This document shows, piece after piece, positions 1-7,818 of a stretch of DNA of 27,064 nt. Source of the stretch: Saprospiraceae bacterium (GTDB lineage Bacteria > Bacteroidota > Bacteroidia > Chitinophagales > Saprospiraceae); NCBI GenBank assembly GCA_016710265.1, contig JADJJL010000005.1:1-27064 (forward strand), written 5' to 3'. Position 1 is the first letter of the stretch. Each line of letters begins with the position of its first letter. Both the position numbers and the translations under genes were made by a program. The notes under the pieces were generated by a model. It made no database searches. It worked only from the letters and a program-made list of their open reading frames with translations, and was not told the origin of the DNA.

Positions 1-11
1 TTTTAGCGGCG

Positions 12-19
12 CGAAGGTA
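12..19 (-). promoter_or_regulatory. Possible -7 promoter box for a leftward gene outside the window
   Basis: On the minus strand this reads TACCTTCG followed by CGCC, one base off the Bacteroidota -7 consensus TAnnTTTG. No TTG-type -33 element is seen at the usual 19-21 base distance. If real, the gene it serves lies to the left of the window. Weak call. Confidence 0.25.
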
Positions 20-274
20 AAGGATAATCCCAATAATCCCTCGATGAAGTTGTTAATCTTTGGGTAAGAATAATCGATCATTTACGCCAATCCGCAATTC
101 AATTGTGCTCATTTGCAATTTGATTCCACTGTGGTTTTGAAAATTGATATCCTATAGTAGAGAATTATAAATATGTGCCGAAAATTTATATATATTCTTG
201 TGAGCCACTATTTTTAATTTCTAATTATCTTTATTGCGAAATTTCTACTCCTAAATTTATTTAAATTTTAAATC

Positions 275-925
275 ATGAAACTAAATCTACTCCTCTGTTT
301 TACAGTAATGGCCTTCCACCTTCAAAGTCAGGTCGACACCTTTCGCATGGCTTTTAATCTAAGAATGATCGGTGATACGGTCATTTTGGACGTTAGCCCA
401 CTGCAAGATTATAATATTGTCGCTTTCCAGTTTGGAATCTCACACAGCTCGAGTGAAGTGGACTTTCTGAAAATCACAAGCCCTTACCAAATTATGAGGA
501 AATCTTAGATTTAATGAAAAAAGAACGTAGTTGCACAATTTATGGTATTCTCCAGAAACTCGGATCCTACTCAATGAAAAGTGGAGAAACTTTTTAAGTT
601 TTTACTTCATCGAAAAGAGCCCTACGAACCATTTTCTTAAACTATTACCTAGTCGGATAAGTCCTCTAAACGATATATGTGCCTTTTCCCCGAGAATTCA
701 TTGGAGAAAATAACCAATTACTTTTTCATTGAGGTGAGCATCGATTATACATTAAACAGTCGGTTGATTATACTTAGTCAGAAAGAAGTCATTAAAATAA
801 ACCCGCAAAAAAGTACTATGCCCAAGATAATCATCCATGGATTGTCGAGCCCCCAGACGATTTACCACATAGTCCTCGGTATTATAAAACTCCAACTTCA
901 AAATAGAGAACTTTGCAAAAGCACA
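275..925 (+). pseudogene. Remnant of a secreted protein with a cohesin-like domain
   Basis: An intact N-terminus (275-508) encodes a signal peptide (hydrophobic MKLNLLLCFTVMAFHLQSQ) followed by a beta-rich stretch, DTVILDVS...IVAFQFGI, of the kind seen at the start of cohesin-like beta-sandwich domains in Bacteroidota secreted proteins. The frame breaks near 485: LPNYEEILDLMKKE continues in another frame (from about 482), and ILWYSPETR / SYSMKSGET / FKFYFIEKSP are spread over different frames between 530 and 640, where a cohesin-like domain would have its F.W......G...F.F.F region. Further frame changes follow to about 925. Several independent indels plus stops mean this is a dead gene. The cohesin-like assignment is pattern-based inference; the signal peptide and the frame breaks are visible directly. 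No C-terminal sorting domain survives. Confidence 0.4.
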
Positions 926-1005
926 TAAGAAACCAAAATGTCATTGGTAGTCACGTACCCTTCACATAGTATGGTTCGAAGCACTTTTTGAAATTTCAAT
1001 TGGCT

Positions 1006-1023
1006 GTTAAGTTATCGCTTAAC
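1006..1023. repeat. Hairpin GTTAAG-N6-CTTAAC upstream of the IS110 relic
   Basis: Perfect 6-bp arms (1006-1011 and 1018-1023) around TTATCG, about 80 bases before the transposase remnant. IS110-family elements carry a structured non-coding RNA in a non-coding end; this hairpin is in the right place for such a relic, but one short stem is not proof. Confidence 0.25.
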
Positions 1024-1103
1024 TGCTCATAGGAGATCAATTTCAGTTTAGAAGTGCTTTTATGTACTGCTTGTAGATACTTTTAATTAAAGAAAGCAAA
1101 ATT

Positions 1104-2490
1104 ATGAAAAAGGAAACTGAAAAGAAAAGGATTATTAAGAATTGGGAGTAGTTTACCAGTATTCAATTCTCATGCGGCGAATTGTCATAGGGATACCCTC
1201 CAAATGTGTTGCCATTGCAAATAAAAATGGAGGGCAAGTGAAGTAAAAACGATAACGGCATTTACTTGCGATTTCGAAATAAATCGTGGATTGTTTGAAA
1301 ATCAATGGAATTACATTAGAGTTACAATGGAAAGTACTGGAGTTTATTGGTTTGCCCCTCTACATTATGCTTTCTGAGGAGGCAGGAATTGGAGCCATAC
1401 TTGTAGTCAATACTAAACATGTAAAAAATGTTACTACAAGGAAAGAGAGAGATGATAGGATGCTATTTGGCTTCAAAAACTTCATACATGTGGATTATTA
1501 CAGAAAATTTCCAACAGGACAATGAAATTCCTGTGTATTAAGAAATTATACTCGGCAGCGAAAAAATTTAATATCGTTGAGTTCAGATGCAGTAAGAAAA
1601 GAATGCAAAAAGCACTTAACAAATGAGCCAAAATTCAAACGATAATAAGCTTAATACTGCCGATTGTATCAGGGAATGAATATTGTAAAAGCGATTATAG
1701 CAGGAAAAGATCCTCAAAACTTAAGTAAACTTTGTGACCCTCGAATAAAGGCACCTAAGAGGAAATAGTCCAACCATTGCAAGGAGTTTGGAATGAGGAT
1801 GTCTATTTTCTTGAACAAGAAGAGAAAATTATGAATTTCAATAAAAAACAGATCAAGAGTTGTGAAGAAAAATAAAGCAGCAATTACTAAAACAGGTTGT
1901 AATAATAAAAAGGGGATATCTCCGTCTTGGAAAGAGATGCCTAAAATAAGGTCGAGCAAAACAAAAAAGAATCAATTTGATTCATCACTCAGTAAATATT
2001 TAATTGCCATTACAGGAATACTGTGTAAAATACCAGGGAACGTGAAATAACGACATTAGAATTTATTTCGATTGGGTGTAGATAGAGTAAATGGAGAGTG
2101 CTAAACACTTTGCTGCGTGGTTGAATTTGCACCCAACACCAAAATTTCTGGAGAAAGACCTTTGAGGTAGGAAATGCTACAAAAAAAAATAGAGGCTGGA
2201 CAATATTGAAAACTGACTTAGCATCACTTTTTAACAATAAAACAAAACTCCAATAGGTGATTACTATCGAAAGATGCGTTCCAAACTCAGGGGTAAGGAG
2301 CTTTGTTTTAGCCACAGCACAAATTGGCAAGAATCATTACACAAATGTTGTCTAAAAAAGAATAACTGATATGATCTTTGAAAATCGAGAAAAATGAAAC
2401 TAGATAGGGATTAGAAAACTAGGAAAACAATTAGCTAGATTAAAACAAGCATCAGTGAAACAAGTAAAGATACGTCTGACAATCAACTAG
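1104..2490 (+). pseudogene. IS110-family transposase (DEDD recombinase), degraded
   Basis: Reading across all three frames recovers an entire IS110-type transposase of about 460 codons, the usual family length. Visible pieces in order: MKKETEKKRIIKNWE (1104), CG.(N)CHRDTLQM (about 1173), VAIANKNGGQ, EVKTITAFTCDFE, the conserved TMESTGVYW (1324-1350), ILVVNTKHVKNV, RQRKNLI, NIVKAIIAGKDPQNL...DPRIKA (1680-1750), the ITTLEFISI region (about 2050), FAAWLNLHP (about 2110), LATAHKLARIITQML (2310-2350) and the C-terminal KLGKQLARLKQAS (about 2415-2453). At least eight frame changes and stops separate them. The first catalytic Asp (normally CGID) and the Ser-containing C-terminal motif (normally SGG) are not intact, so it cannot be functional. 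Family knowledge: IS110 enzymes use a RuvC-like DEDD site plus a C-terminal serine and are guided by a bridge RNA. The element's exact ends cannot be defined; no terminal inverted repeats are expected. Confidence 0.88.
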
Positions 2491-2751
2491 ATAAATTGGT
2501 TATATAGGAGTGACTTGGTATTTAGTCTGTTTTTGTTTTGATCGAAAGCAGATTTAGCAAAGAACTAGAAAATGTCGGGCCATGAGTATCAATATTCCAA
2601 CCAGTGGGAATATCGATGGCATTCAACCTTATAGGCTTAGCAAACAAATGGGTTTATACAATCGTTAAAATTTGGATGAACCAGTAGGGAATTAAAAATT
2701 TCACAACTAATTTGTTTGTTACCAGAGTTGGGATTAAAAACAGTTACAATT
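2491..2751. other. Non-coding spacer after the IS110 relic
   Basis: No ORF with recognisable features on either strand. A short open stretch at about 2589-2670 (MSINIPTSGNIDGIQPYRLS) matches nothing I know and ends quickly. This may be the right non-coding end of the insertion element or older decayed DNA. Confidence 0.5.
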
Positions 2752-2953
2752 CTATGTGCCTAATGTGAGTCTCTATGTGCTCTATGTGTTTCAAAAAAAA
2801 CGATACCGAAAAATAGATTGAAAATTTACTATATAGTTCACATAGAATACACATAGTCCACATAGGTGTACGTATAAATTGTGAAAGAAGGACTACTAAT
2901 CTATGTGTCTAAAGTGGTCTCCATGTGCTCTATGTGTTTCAGAAAACGATGCC
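2752..2953. repeat. CTATGTG repeat block: two direct copies flanking an inverted copy
   Basis: Copy A (2752-2807) and copy B (2901-2953) share the layout CTATGTGyCTAA.GTG..TCTC.ATGTG, CTCTATGTGTTTCA, then an A-run and CGATrCC, with only a few substitutions and small indels. Between them, 2839-2866 carries the same words in reverse orientation (CACATAGAATACACATAG, CCACATAGG). Either direct copy could pair with the middle one. The block sits just upstream of the dnaE promoter. No spacer-repeat regularity of a CRISPR is present. Confidence 0.75.
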
Positions 2954-3017
2954 CATACAGACTAATTTTCTGTGAGAGAATTATTTATTCAAAAACGACT
3001 TTTCTGAGTAAGTGTAT

Positions 3018-3042
3018 TTATTCGACTATCTTTGTCGAATAA
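3018..3042. promoter_or_regulatory. Operator-like dyad over the dnaE promoter
   Basis: Perfect 9-bp arms, TTATTCGAC (3018-3026) and GTCGAATAA (3034-3042), flank a 7-base centre. That centre is most of an exact Bacteroidota -7 box, TATCTTTG (3027-3034). A third half-site, ATTCGTC (3042-3048), lies exactly 22 bases, about two helical turns, after the first (3020) and forms a second overlapping palindrome CGAAT-A-ATTCG (3036-3046). A protein bound here would cover the promoter and the start codon at 3049, so repression is the simplest inference. The regulator is unknown; a LexA or S24-type damage-response repressor is a guess from the polymerase it precedes. Confidence 0.6.
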
Positions 3043-3048
3043 TTCGTC

Positions 3049-5976
3049 ATGTATCTTAATTGTCACAGCTACTTTTCTCTGCGCTACGGGACGCTCAGTC
3101 CGGAAGCTCTCGCCAGGGAGGCCCATGTACGTGGGGTGAAGGTCATGGCGCTGACAGACATCCACAACACATCCTGCTTCTATCAATTTGCCGCGGCCTG
3201 CGAGAAACTGGACATCAAAGCCGTGTATGGGATAGAATTCCGCGACGGAGACCGCTTTCTCTATCTCGGAATCGCAAAAAATGAAGAGGGCATACGCGAG
3301 CTCAACGAGTTTTTAAGCCGGCATTCCGCTGAGCAATGAAGCTTTGCGGAAAGAGCACCGGACTGGTCGCTTTGCTGGCCGTATCGCAGAATGCCTATGG
3401 ATGGCCATCCACTGAAATCCTTTGAATACATCGGAATCAAACCTGCTGAAATTACCCCACTCTCCCATAAAGGAAAGGATGTAGACAAACTGGTCGTTTT
3501 TGCGCCGGTCGTCTTTCTGGATGAGACGGGCTGGAAAACCCACAAGTTGCTGCGCTGCATCGACCACAACATCCTGTTGGGTAAACTGGAAGCACATCAG
3601 CATGCCTCACGGGATGAATGCTTCATCGCTCCGGAAGAAATCCAATCTGCCTTTGAGCCTTATCCCCAAATTCTTCAAAACACCCAAACTCTGCTGGACA
3701 GCTGCGACACAAGCTTACCATCCACCAATGACAACAACCGCAAGACCTTCACAGGGACCAAAGATGGCGACTACAAACTGTTGAGCAAACTGGCCATCCA
3801 GGGCTGTCACCGCCGTTTTGGAAAGGACCACGACAAGGCCATGGATCGTGTGCGACGGGAGCTTCAGGTCATCCATCGGCTCGGTTTTTCTGCCTACTTC
3901 CTCATCACCTGGGACATCGTGCGCTACGGCCAGAGCGCCGGTTATTTCCACGTGGGTCGCGGCAGCGGCGCCAACAGCATTGTGGCTTTTTGCCTCTACA
4001 TCACCGATGTGGATCCCCTTGAGCTGGACCTTTACTTCGAGCGCTTTATCAATCCCCACCGGAGTTCGCCGCCCGACTTCGACATCGATTTCTCCTGGAG
4101 CGACCGGGACGATGTGACCGAATACATCTTTGACCGCTACGGACGCGAGCACACGGCTCTGTTGGCCACCTACAATACCTTCAAGGGGAAATCCATCATC
4201 CGCGAACTGGGTAAGGTCTTTGGGCTCCCCAAGTCCGACATCGATCAGATCGTGGACGAACCGCTGGCTTCCGCCAAGCATCATCCCTATGCCAAGTACA
4301 TTTTTCATTACGGCAAGCGAATCGAAGGCTTTCCCAACTATCTGTCTATACACGCAGGAGGAGTCTTGATTTCCGAACGACCTATTTACTACCACACCGC
4401 CCTTCAACAGATGCCCAAGGGCTTTCCAATCACCCACTTTGACATGTACGGTGCGGAGGATCTGAAGTTTCACAAATACGACATCCTCAGCCAACGCGGA
4501 CTGGGCCATATCAAAGACGCGGTGGATCTGGTGCGTGAAAACCAGGGTCGGGATGTCAATATCCACAATGTGGTCCAAATCAAGCAGGACGCCCGGGTAA
4601 GGGCACAGCTAAAATCCGGACAATGCATCGGCTGCTTCTACATCGAATCCCCCGCCATGCGCGGCCTGCTGAGCAAGCTCAACTGCGAGGACTACGTGCA
4701 TCTGGTGGCAGCCAGCTCCATCATCCGTCCCGGTGTGGCCAAGAGCGGTATGATGAGAGAATACATCCAGAGGTTTCACCATCCGGAAAAGGTGCAATAT
4801 TTGCATCCGGTCTTTAAGCAAAACCTGTCGGAAACCTTTGGGGTCATGGTCTATCAGGAAGATGTGATGAAGATTGTACACCACTTCGCCGGTCTCGATC
4901 TGGATGAGTCGGATGTGCTGAGACGCATTATGACGGGCAAGAAAAAATCTTCGGATACCTTCCGGCAACTGATGGAAAAGTATTTTAGAAACTGTAAGGA
5001 AAGAGGCTATCCCGACTCTCTGACCCAGGAAGTCTGGCGACAGATCGAGAGCTTTAGCGGGTATAGTTTTTGCAAGGCCCACAGCGCCTCCTTCGCCGTG
5101 GAATCCTTCCAGAGTTTATACCTGAAGTCCTATTATCCTCTGGAGTTTATGGTGGCGGTGATCAACAATTTTGGCGGGTTCTACAGCACCGAACAATATG
5201 TACACGAAGCGCGTATGCAGGGAGCAAAGATGGAAGCACCCTGTGTCAACAAAAGCCGATACCTGACCCACATCGAAGGTCGGACCATTTGGCTGGGATT
5301 GATCCACATACAGTCTTTGGAAAAAGAGCTGGCCCAAAGCTTGATCCGCGAGCGACAAGTACGAGGTCCGTATTCGGACCTGGAGGATTTTGTTCGCAGG
5401 GTCGCCCCGCCCAGAGAGCAGTTGCATCTATTGATCCGGATAGGAGGATTTCGCTTTACGTCCCAGAGTAAATGTGCCCTGATGTGGGAACAAAACGCGG
5501 TGATGGATCCACGCAGGCAGACCGTACACGCGGTACCGATGTTTGCAGAGCGCGAGGAAGAATACAGTTTACCGCTACTTCTGGACGGAGCATTTGATCA
5601 GGCTTTTGACGAGATTGAGTTGCTGGGTTTTCCGCTGAGGTCACCCTTCGAATTATTGGAAAACAAACCGCCGGAGACGGTCTTTGCCTCACAACTCAAA
5701 AAACACAACGGGCAAAGAATTAAAATGCTGGGATATTATGTCACGCGCAAGCCTGTCAGCACGGTGGGAGGCAAGCTCATGGCCTTCGGCACCTGGGTCG
5801 ATGAAGAGGGACAGTATTTTGATACCACGCATTTTCCTCCTTCCCTCCGTCAGTTTCCCTTCCAGGGCAAAGGCTGCTATCTAATCAGTGGTTTGGTGAC
5901 CGAAGATTTTGGATTTCCAAGTCTGGAAGTAAGCCATATGAAAAAGCTGCCGTACCGGAAAGATGAACGGTATTGA
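3049..5976 (+). CDS. dnaE: Accessory DNA polymerase III alpha subunit (short DnaE), frame broken near 3330
   Basis: C-family DNA polymerase of about 975 codons, shorter than replicative DnaE and matching the second, accessory DnaE of Bacteroidota, usually linked to damage-tolerant synthesis (family knowledge). Order: PHP domain (1-90; NCHSYFSLRYG, ALTDIHNTS, so the canonical HxH is NxH and metal binding is probably weakened); palm with GRGSGANS (about 303-310) and PDFDIDF (about 342-348, two catalytic Asp); third catalytic Asp in KYDILSQRG (about 478); fingers; C-terminal OB-fold (LGYYVTRKPV...VHFPPSLR-like region, KGCYLISG). The start at 3049 is set by MYLNCHSYFS and the promoter 15-22 bases before it. 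A TGA at 3337 interrupts the frame, but reading +1 from about 3326 to 3348 (PLSNEAL) and then returning (ERAPDW...EYIGI) restores it, so two compensating indels are likely. It is richer in G and C than all its neighbours. No dinB or imuA partner lies beside it. Confidence 0.9.
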
Positions 5977-6255
5977 AGACGGGGAAAATGAGTCAATTTG
6001 GAAATGTGAAAATGTGGAAATTAGAAAATGGAGAAATGGGAATATGATTAGTCAATTTGAGAATTAGTAGATTAGTCAATTTGAAAATTTGAAAATGGAA
6101 AAATTAGACAATGAGTAAATGTGAAAATCGAAGATGACGCCGAAGGCGTTATTTAGAAATGGGGAATTAATTTTAGTAAAAGTCGTGCAAGGCGAGAGTG
6201 AATAATCTGTGTACTAAAATTACAACATAAAATTCAACACTCAAAACTATCATTT
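5977..6255. repeat. Spacer with AGTCAATTTG / GAAAATG repeats
   Basis: Degenerate repetition of words such as AGTCAATTTG, GAAAATGTGAAAAT, GGAGAAATGGG and ATTAGTCAAT from about 5990 to 6120, then the small palindrome ACGCCGAAGGCGT (6136-6148). The same words recur at 7541-7612 and 7940-8030, and nowhere inside genes. No coding potential seen. Confidence 0.7.
6161..6204 (+). repeat. Direct repeat, copy 1 of 2
   Basis: About 44 bases running GGGGAATTAATTTTAG, then TAAAAGTCGTGCAAGGCG, AGAGTGAATA. It matches 8103-8148 apart from a two-base indel and five substitutions, in the same orientation. The pair brackets the lipoprotein gene and the small Lys/Glu-rich gene. Confidence 0.75.
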
Positions 6256-6876
6256 CTACTGGTAGTTCCCCTTAAAATATCCATTAAAAAACCGCATGGT
6301 ATCCAGATTTTTTGGATCCCACTTCGGTCTGTCATTAGCAAATACAAAAGAACAAGCGAATCTACCCTCAATGATCTTCTGCAAAGTATCAATAGATACT
6401 ATTTCAATTTTATTGTCTGTGCTGTTGGTGTCGAGCCGGTAAGAATCGATGACTGTATCATAATTCCAATTGTCAAATATAACGCAAACATTATTGAAGT
6501 TAATAATTCTTGAACATTGCTCTACTATATTATAACATCCTTCTTTTAGTGGGATTCCAACAAATATAACAGCATCTGCCAAAATACTATCTTTGTCGAA
6601 TGAAAGTAATTGTAAAGAAAAATCATTTGAATTAGACCGTCTAAAACTTCTGGGAACAAAATAATTAACTGAATTTACTTTAGTACAATTAGCAACCCCC
6701 CATTCGTTTTGCCAATTAGGGTATAAATTTACCAATGAACTGTCATCGAATATAGATTCAAACACCACACAGCTATCTTTTGGTATTGGTAGATTGAGAT
6801 CCTCAGGACCTGAGTCGCGGCAGGAGAAACTGAGAAAGTACATCAAAATTGTTATTATAAATATTTTAGTTTTCAT
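6256..6876 (-). CDS. Hypothetical lipoprotein
   Basis: The product is 206 residues. An N-terminal hydrophobic segment (residues 4-18, IFIITILMYFLSFS) ends at Cys19, consistent with a Bacteroidota lipoprotein; the lipobox is loose (SFSC, no L/V/I at -3). The mature part is mixed alpha/beta with scattered Cys and ends in a stretch resembling the terminal strands of small Bacteroidota lipoproteins (GRFACSFVFAND...FFNGYFKGNYQ). I do not recognise a named family. It stands alone: a 338-base spacer precedes it and a repeat-rich spacer follows, and the ~45-bp direct repeats bracket it together with the next gene, which could mean a recently gained or mobile segment. Probably anchored in the periplasmic or outer-membrane face; function unknown. 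Confidence 0.75.
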   Translation of the reverse strand: MKTKIFIITILMYFLSFSCRDSGPEDLNLPIPKDSCVVFESIFDDSSLVNLYPNWQNEWGVANCTKVNSVNYFVPRSFRRSNSNDFSLQLLSFDKDSILADAVIFVGIPLKEGCYNIVEQCSRIINFNNVCVIFDNWNYDTVIDSYRLDTNSTDNKIEIVSIDTLQKIIEGRFACSFVFANDRPKWDPKNLDTMRFFNGYFKGNYQ

Positions 6877-7179
6877 AATAGTATTTTAAGGAGGTAAAAA
6901 TCCATTTCTGTTTAATCAATTTTGTAAAATATACAAAAGAGAAGTAGAGAAGAATTTCATATCGAGAGTATTTATAATTCAAAAATAACATTAAAATTTG
7001 TAAATTAGATTAAACTTTTGATTAACATCATATTAACAATCAATGATTATACTTCTCCTTGAGTTATTAAAATTCACTGCTCGCCGTAAATTATACTATT
7101 TAATTATGGGGCATTTTGAAAATAAGGGCAGTTGCTTTCAGCATCCGAAACAAAACAATCTGAAACTAAAAACTATTAA
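6877..7179. other. AT-rich divergent spacer
   Basis: Between the leftward lipoprotein gene and the rightward small gene. No ORF of note. A minus-strand TATTTTTG (6980-6987) fits TAnnTTTG and could serve the lipoprotein gene about 100 bases away, but no -33 element accompanies it. Otherwise I see nothing. Confidence 0.4.
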
Positions 7180-7187
7180 TACCTTTG
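7180..7187 (+). promoter_or_regulatory. -7 promoter box TACCTTTG
   Basis: Exact TAnnTTTG match 27 bases before the start codon at 7215. It lies inside the small palindrome ATACC-TTT-GGTAT (7179-7191), which may be chance or an operator. No clear TTG is seen at the expected -33 spacing. Confidence 0.5.
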
Positions 7188-7214
7188 GTATCATAAGAAA
7201 AACGAAAAAGTAGT

Positions 7215-7547
7215 ATGGAAAACATTGAAGAAATGAATGAACTTTTAACAGGCTTAGAAACAAAAAAACACCTTACCCTTGATTTATTATCAAAATCTTT
7301 TAAGCTCAATTTAAAGAGAACCAAAAACCTGCTCGCAAAAACTTTACAAAAAGAGATCACTGCAAATACCCACATCCGTTACGCTGACCTGATCAAAGAC
7401 AAAACTCAATTCATAGAAAATCTTGCGCAAGAAAGATTGGAATATATTGAAACATTGAAAGAGATAGAACTTCAGAAACAAGCAAAAGCTGCACTTAAAA
7501 TTAAAAATGCGGAGAAGAAGTTTGAAGAAAATGAAATACCAGATTAG
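7215..7547 (+). CDS. Small Lys/Glu-rich coiled-coil protein, unknown function
   Basis: The product is 110 residues, starting at ATG after a TACCTTTG promoter box. It is highly charged and helical throughout: ETKKHLTLDLLSKSFKLNLK, then repeated heptad-like spacing (FIENLAQERLEYIETLKEIELQKQAK) and an acidic tail. No signal peptide, membrane segment or recognised domain. The repeat spacer starts directly at its stop codon (GATTAGTCAATTAGTCAATT), so the stop itself overlaps a repeat word and the original C-terminus may have been altered by repeat insertion. Composition is very A-rich, so it could be a fortuitous ORF, but the promoter box and start favour a real gene. Confidence 0.55.
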   Translation: MENIEEMNELLTGLETKKHLTLDLLSKSFKLNLKRTKNLLAKTLQKEITANTHIRYADLIKDKTQFIENLAQERLEYIETLKEIELQKQAKAALKIKNAEKKFEENEIPD

Positions 7548-7652
7548 TCAATTAGTCAATTAGCCAATTTGAAAATTTGGAAATTTGAAAATTTGGAAAT
7601 GGGGAAATGTGAAAACCGCAGATACGCTTTAGCATATTACAATCCGCGAAGG

Positions 7653-7669
7653 GTACGCTTTTAGCGTAC
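7653..7669. repeat. Short hairpin GTACGC-TTTTA-GCGTAC
   Basis: Perfect 6-bp stem with a five-base loop in non-coding DNA, without a T-tract, so not an obvious terminator. It resembles other small-loop palindromes in this spacer. Confidence 0.5.
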
Positions 7670-7722
7670 TAAATTCTGCATTTTGCGCAAAGAAAGAGAA
7701 TGATAATGAGAATAAATATGAT

Positions 7723-7818
7723 AACCCCGAAGGGGTTAAATTTTATTAACCTCGGGCGCAAGCCCGTGGTTTAAACACCACCCTCCTCTAACCCTGAAGG
7801 GGTTAAATTTTATTAACC
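7723..7818. repeat. REP-like element, two copies around a GCAA-loop hairpin
   Basis: Copy 1 (7723-7751) is AACCCC-GAA-GGGGTT followed by AAATTTTATTAACC; copy 2 (7790-7818) is the same with one substitution (CCCTGAAGGGG). Between them is CGGGC-GCAA-GCCCG (7753-7766). The composite of palindromes in a fixed order, duplicated head to tail, resembles intergenic palindromic repeats of other Bacteroidota. Confidence 0.75.

Noticed and set aside
1714..2330. Minus-strand open frames of 81 and 106 codons
   Set aside because: They run antisense through the IS110 transposase relic and have no recognisable features.
2752..2953. CTATGTG repeats as a CRISPR array
   Set aside because: Only two direct copies plus an inverted one, imperfect, without uniform spacers and without cas genes.
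1..3016. Undescribed defence or toxin system in the left region
   Set aside because: Every sizeable open stretch is explained by the decayed secreted gene, the IS110 relic or repeats.
3337..3339. In-frame TGA in dnaE as a selenocysteine codon
   Set aside because: No SECIS-like hairpin was evident, the position is a variable linker, and reading +1 through the segment gives family-like sequence, so paired indels explain it better.
3715..4578. 287-codon minus-strand open frame
   Set aside because: It lies antisense within dnaE, which has all polymerase motifs; the open frame follows from dnaE codon composition.
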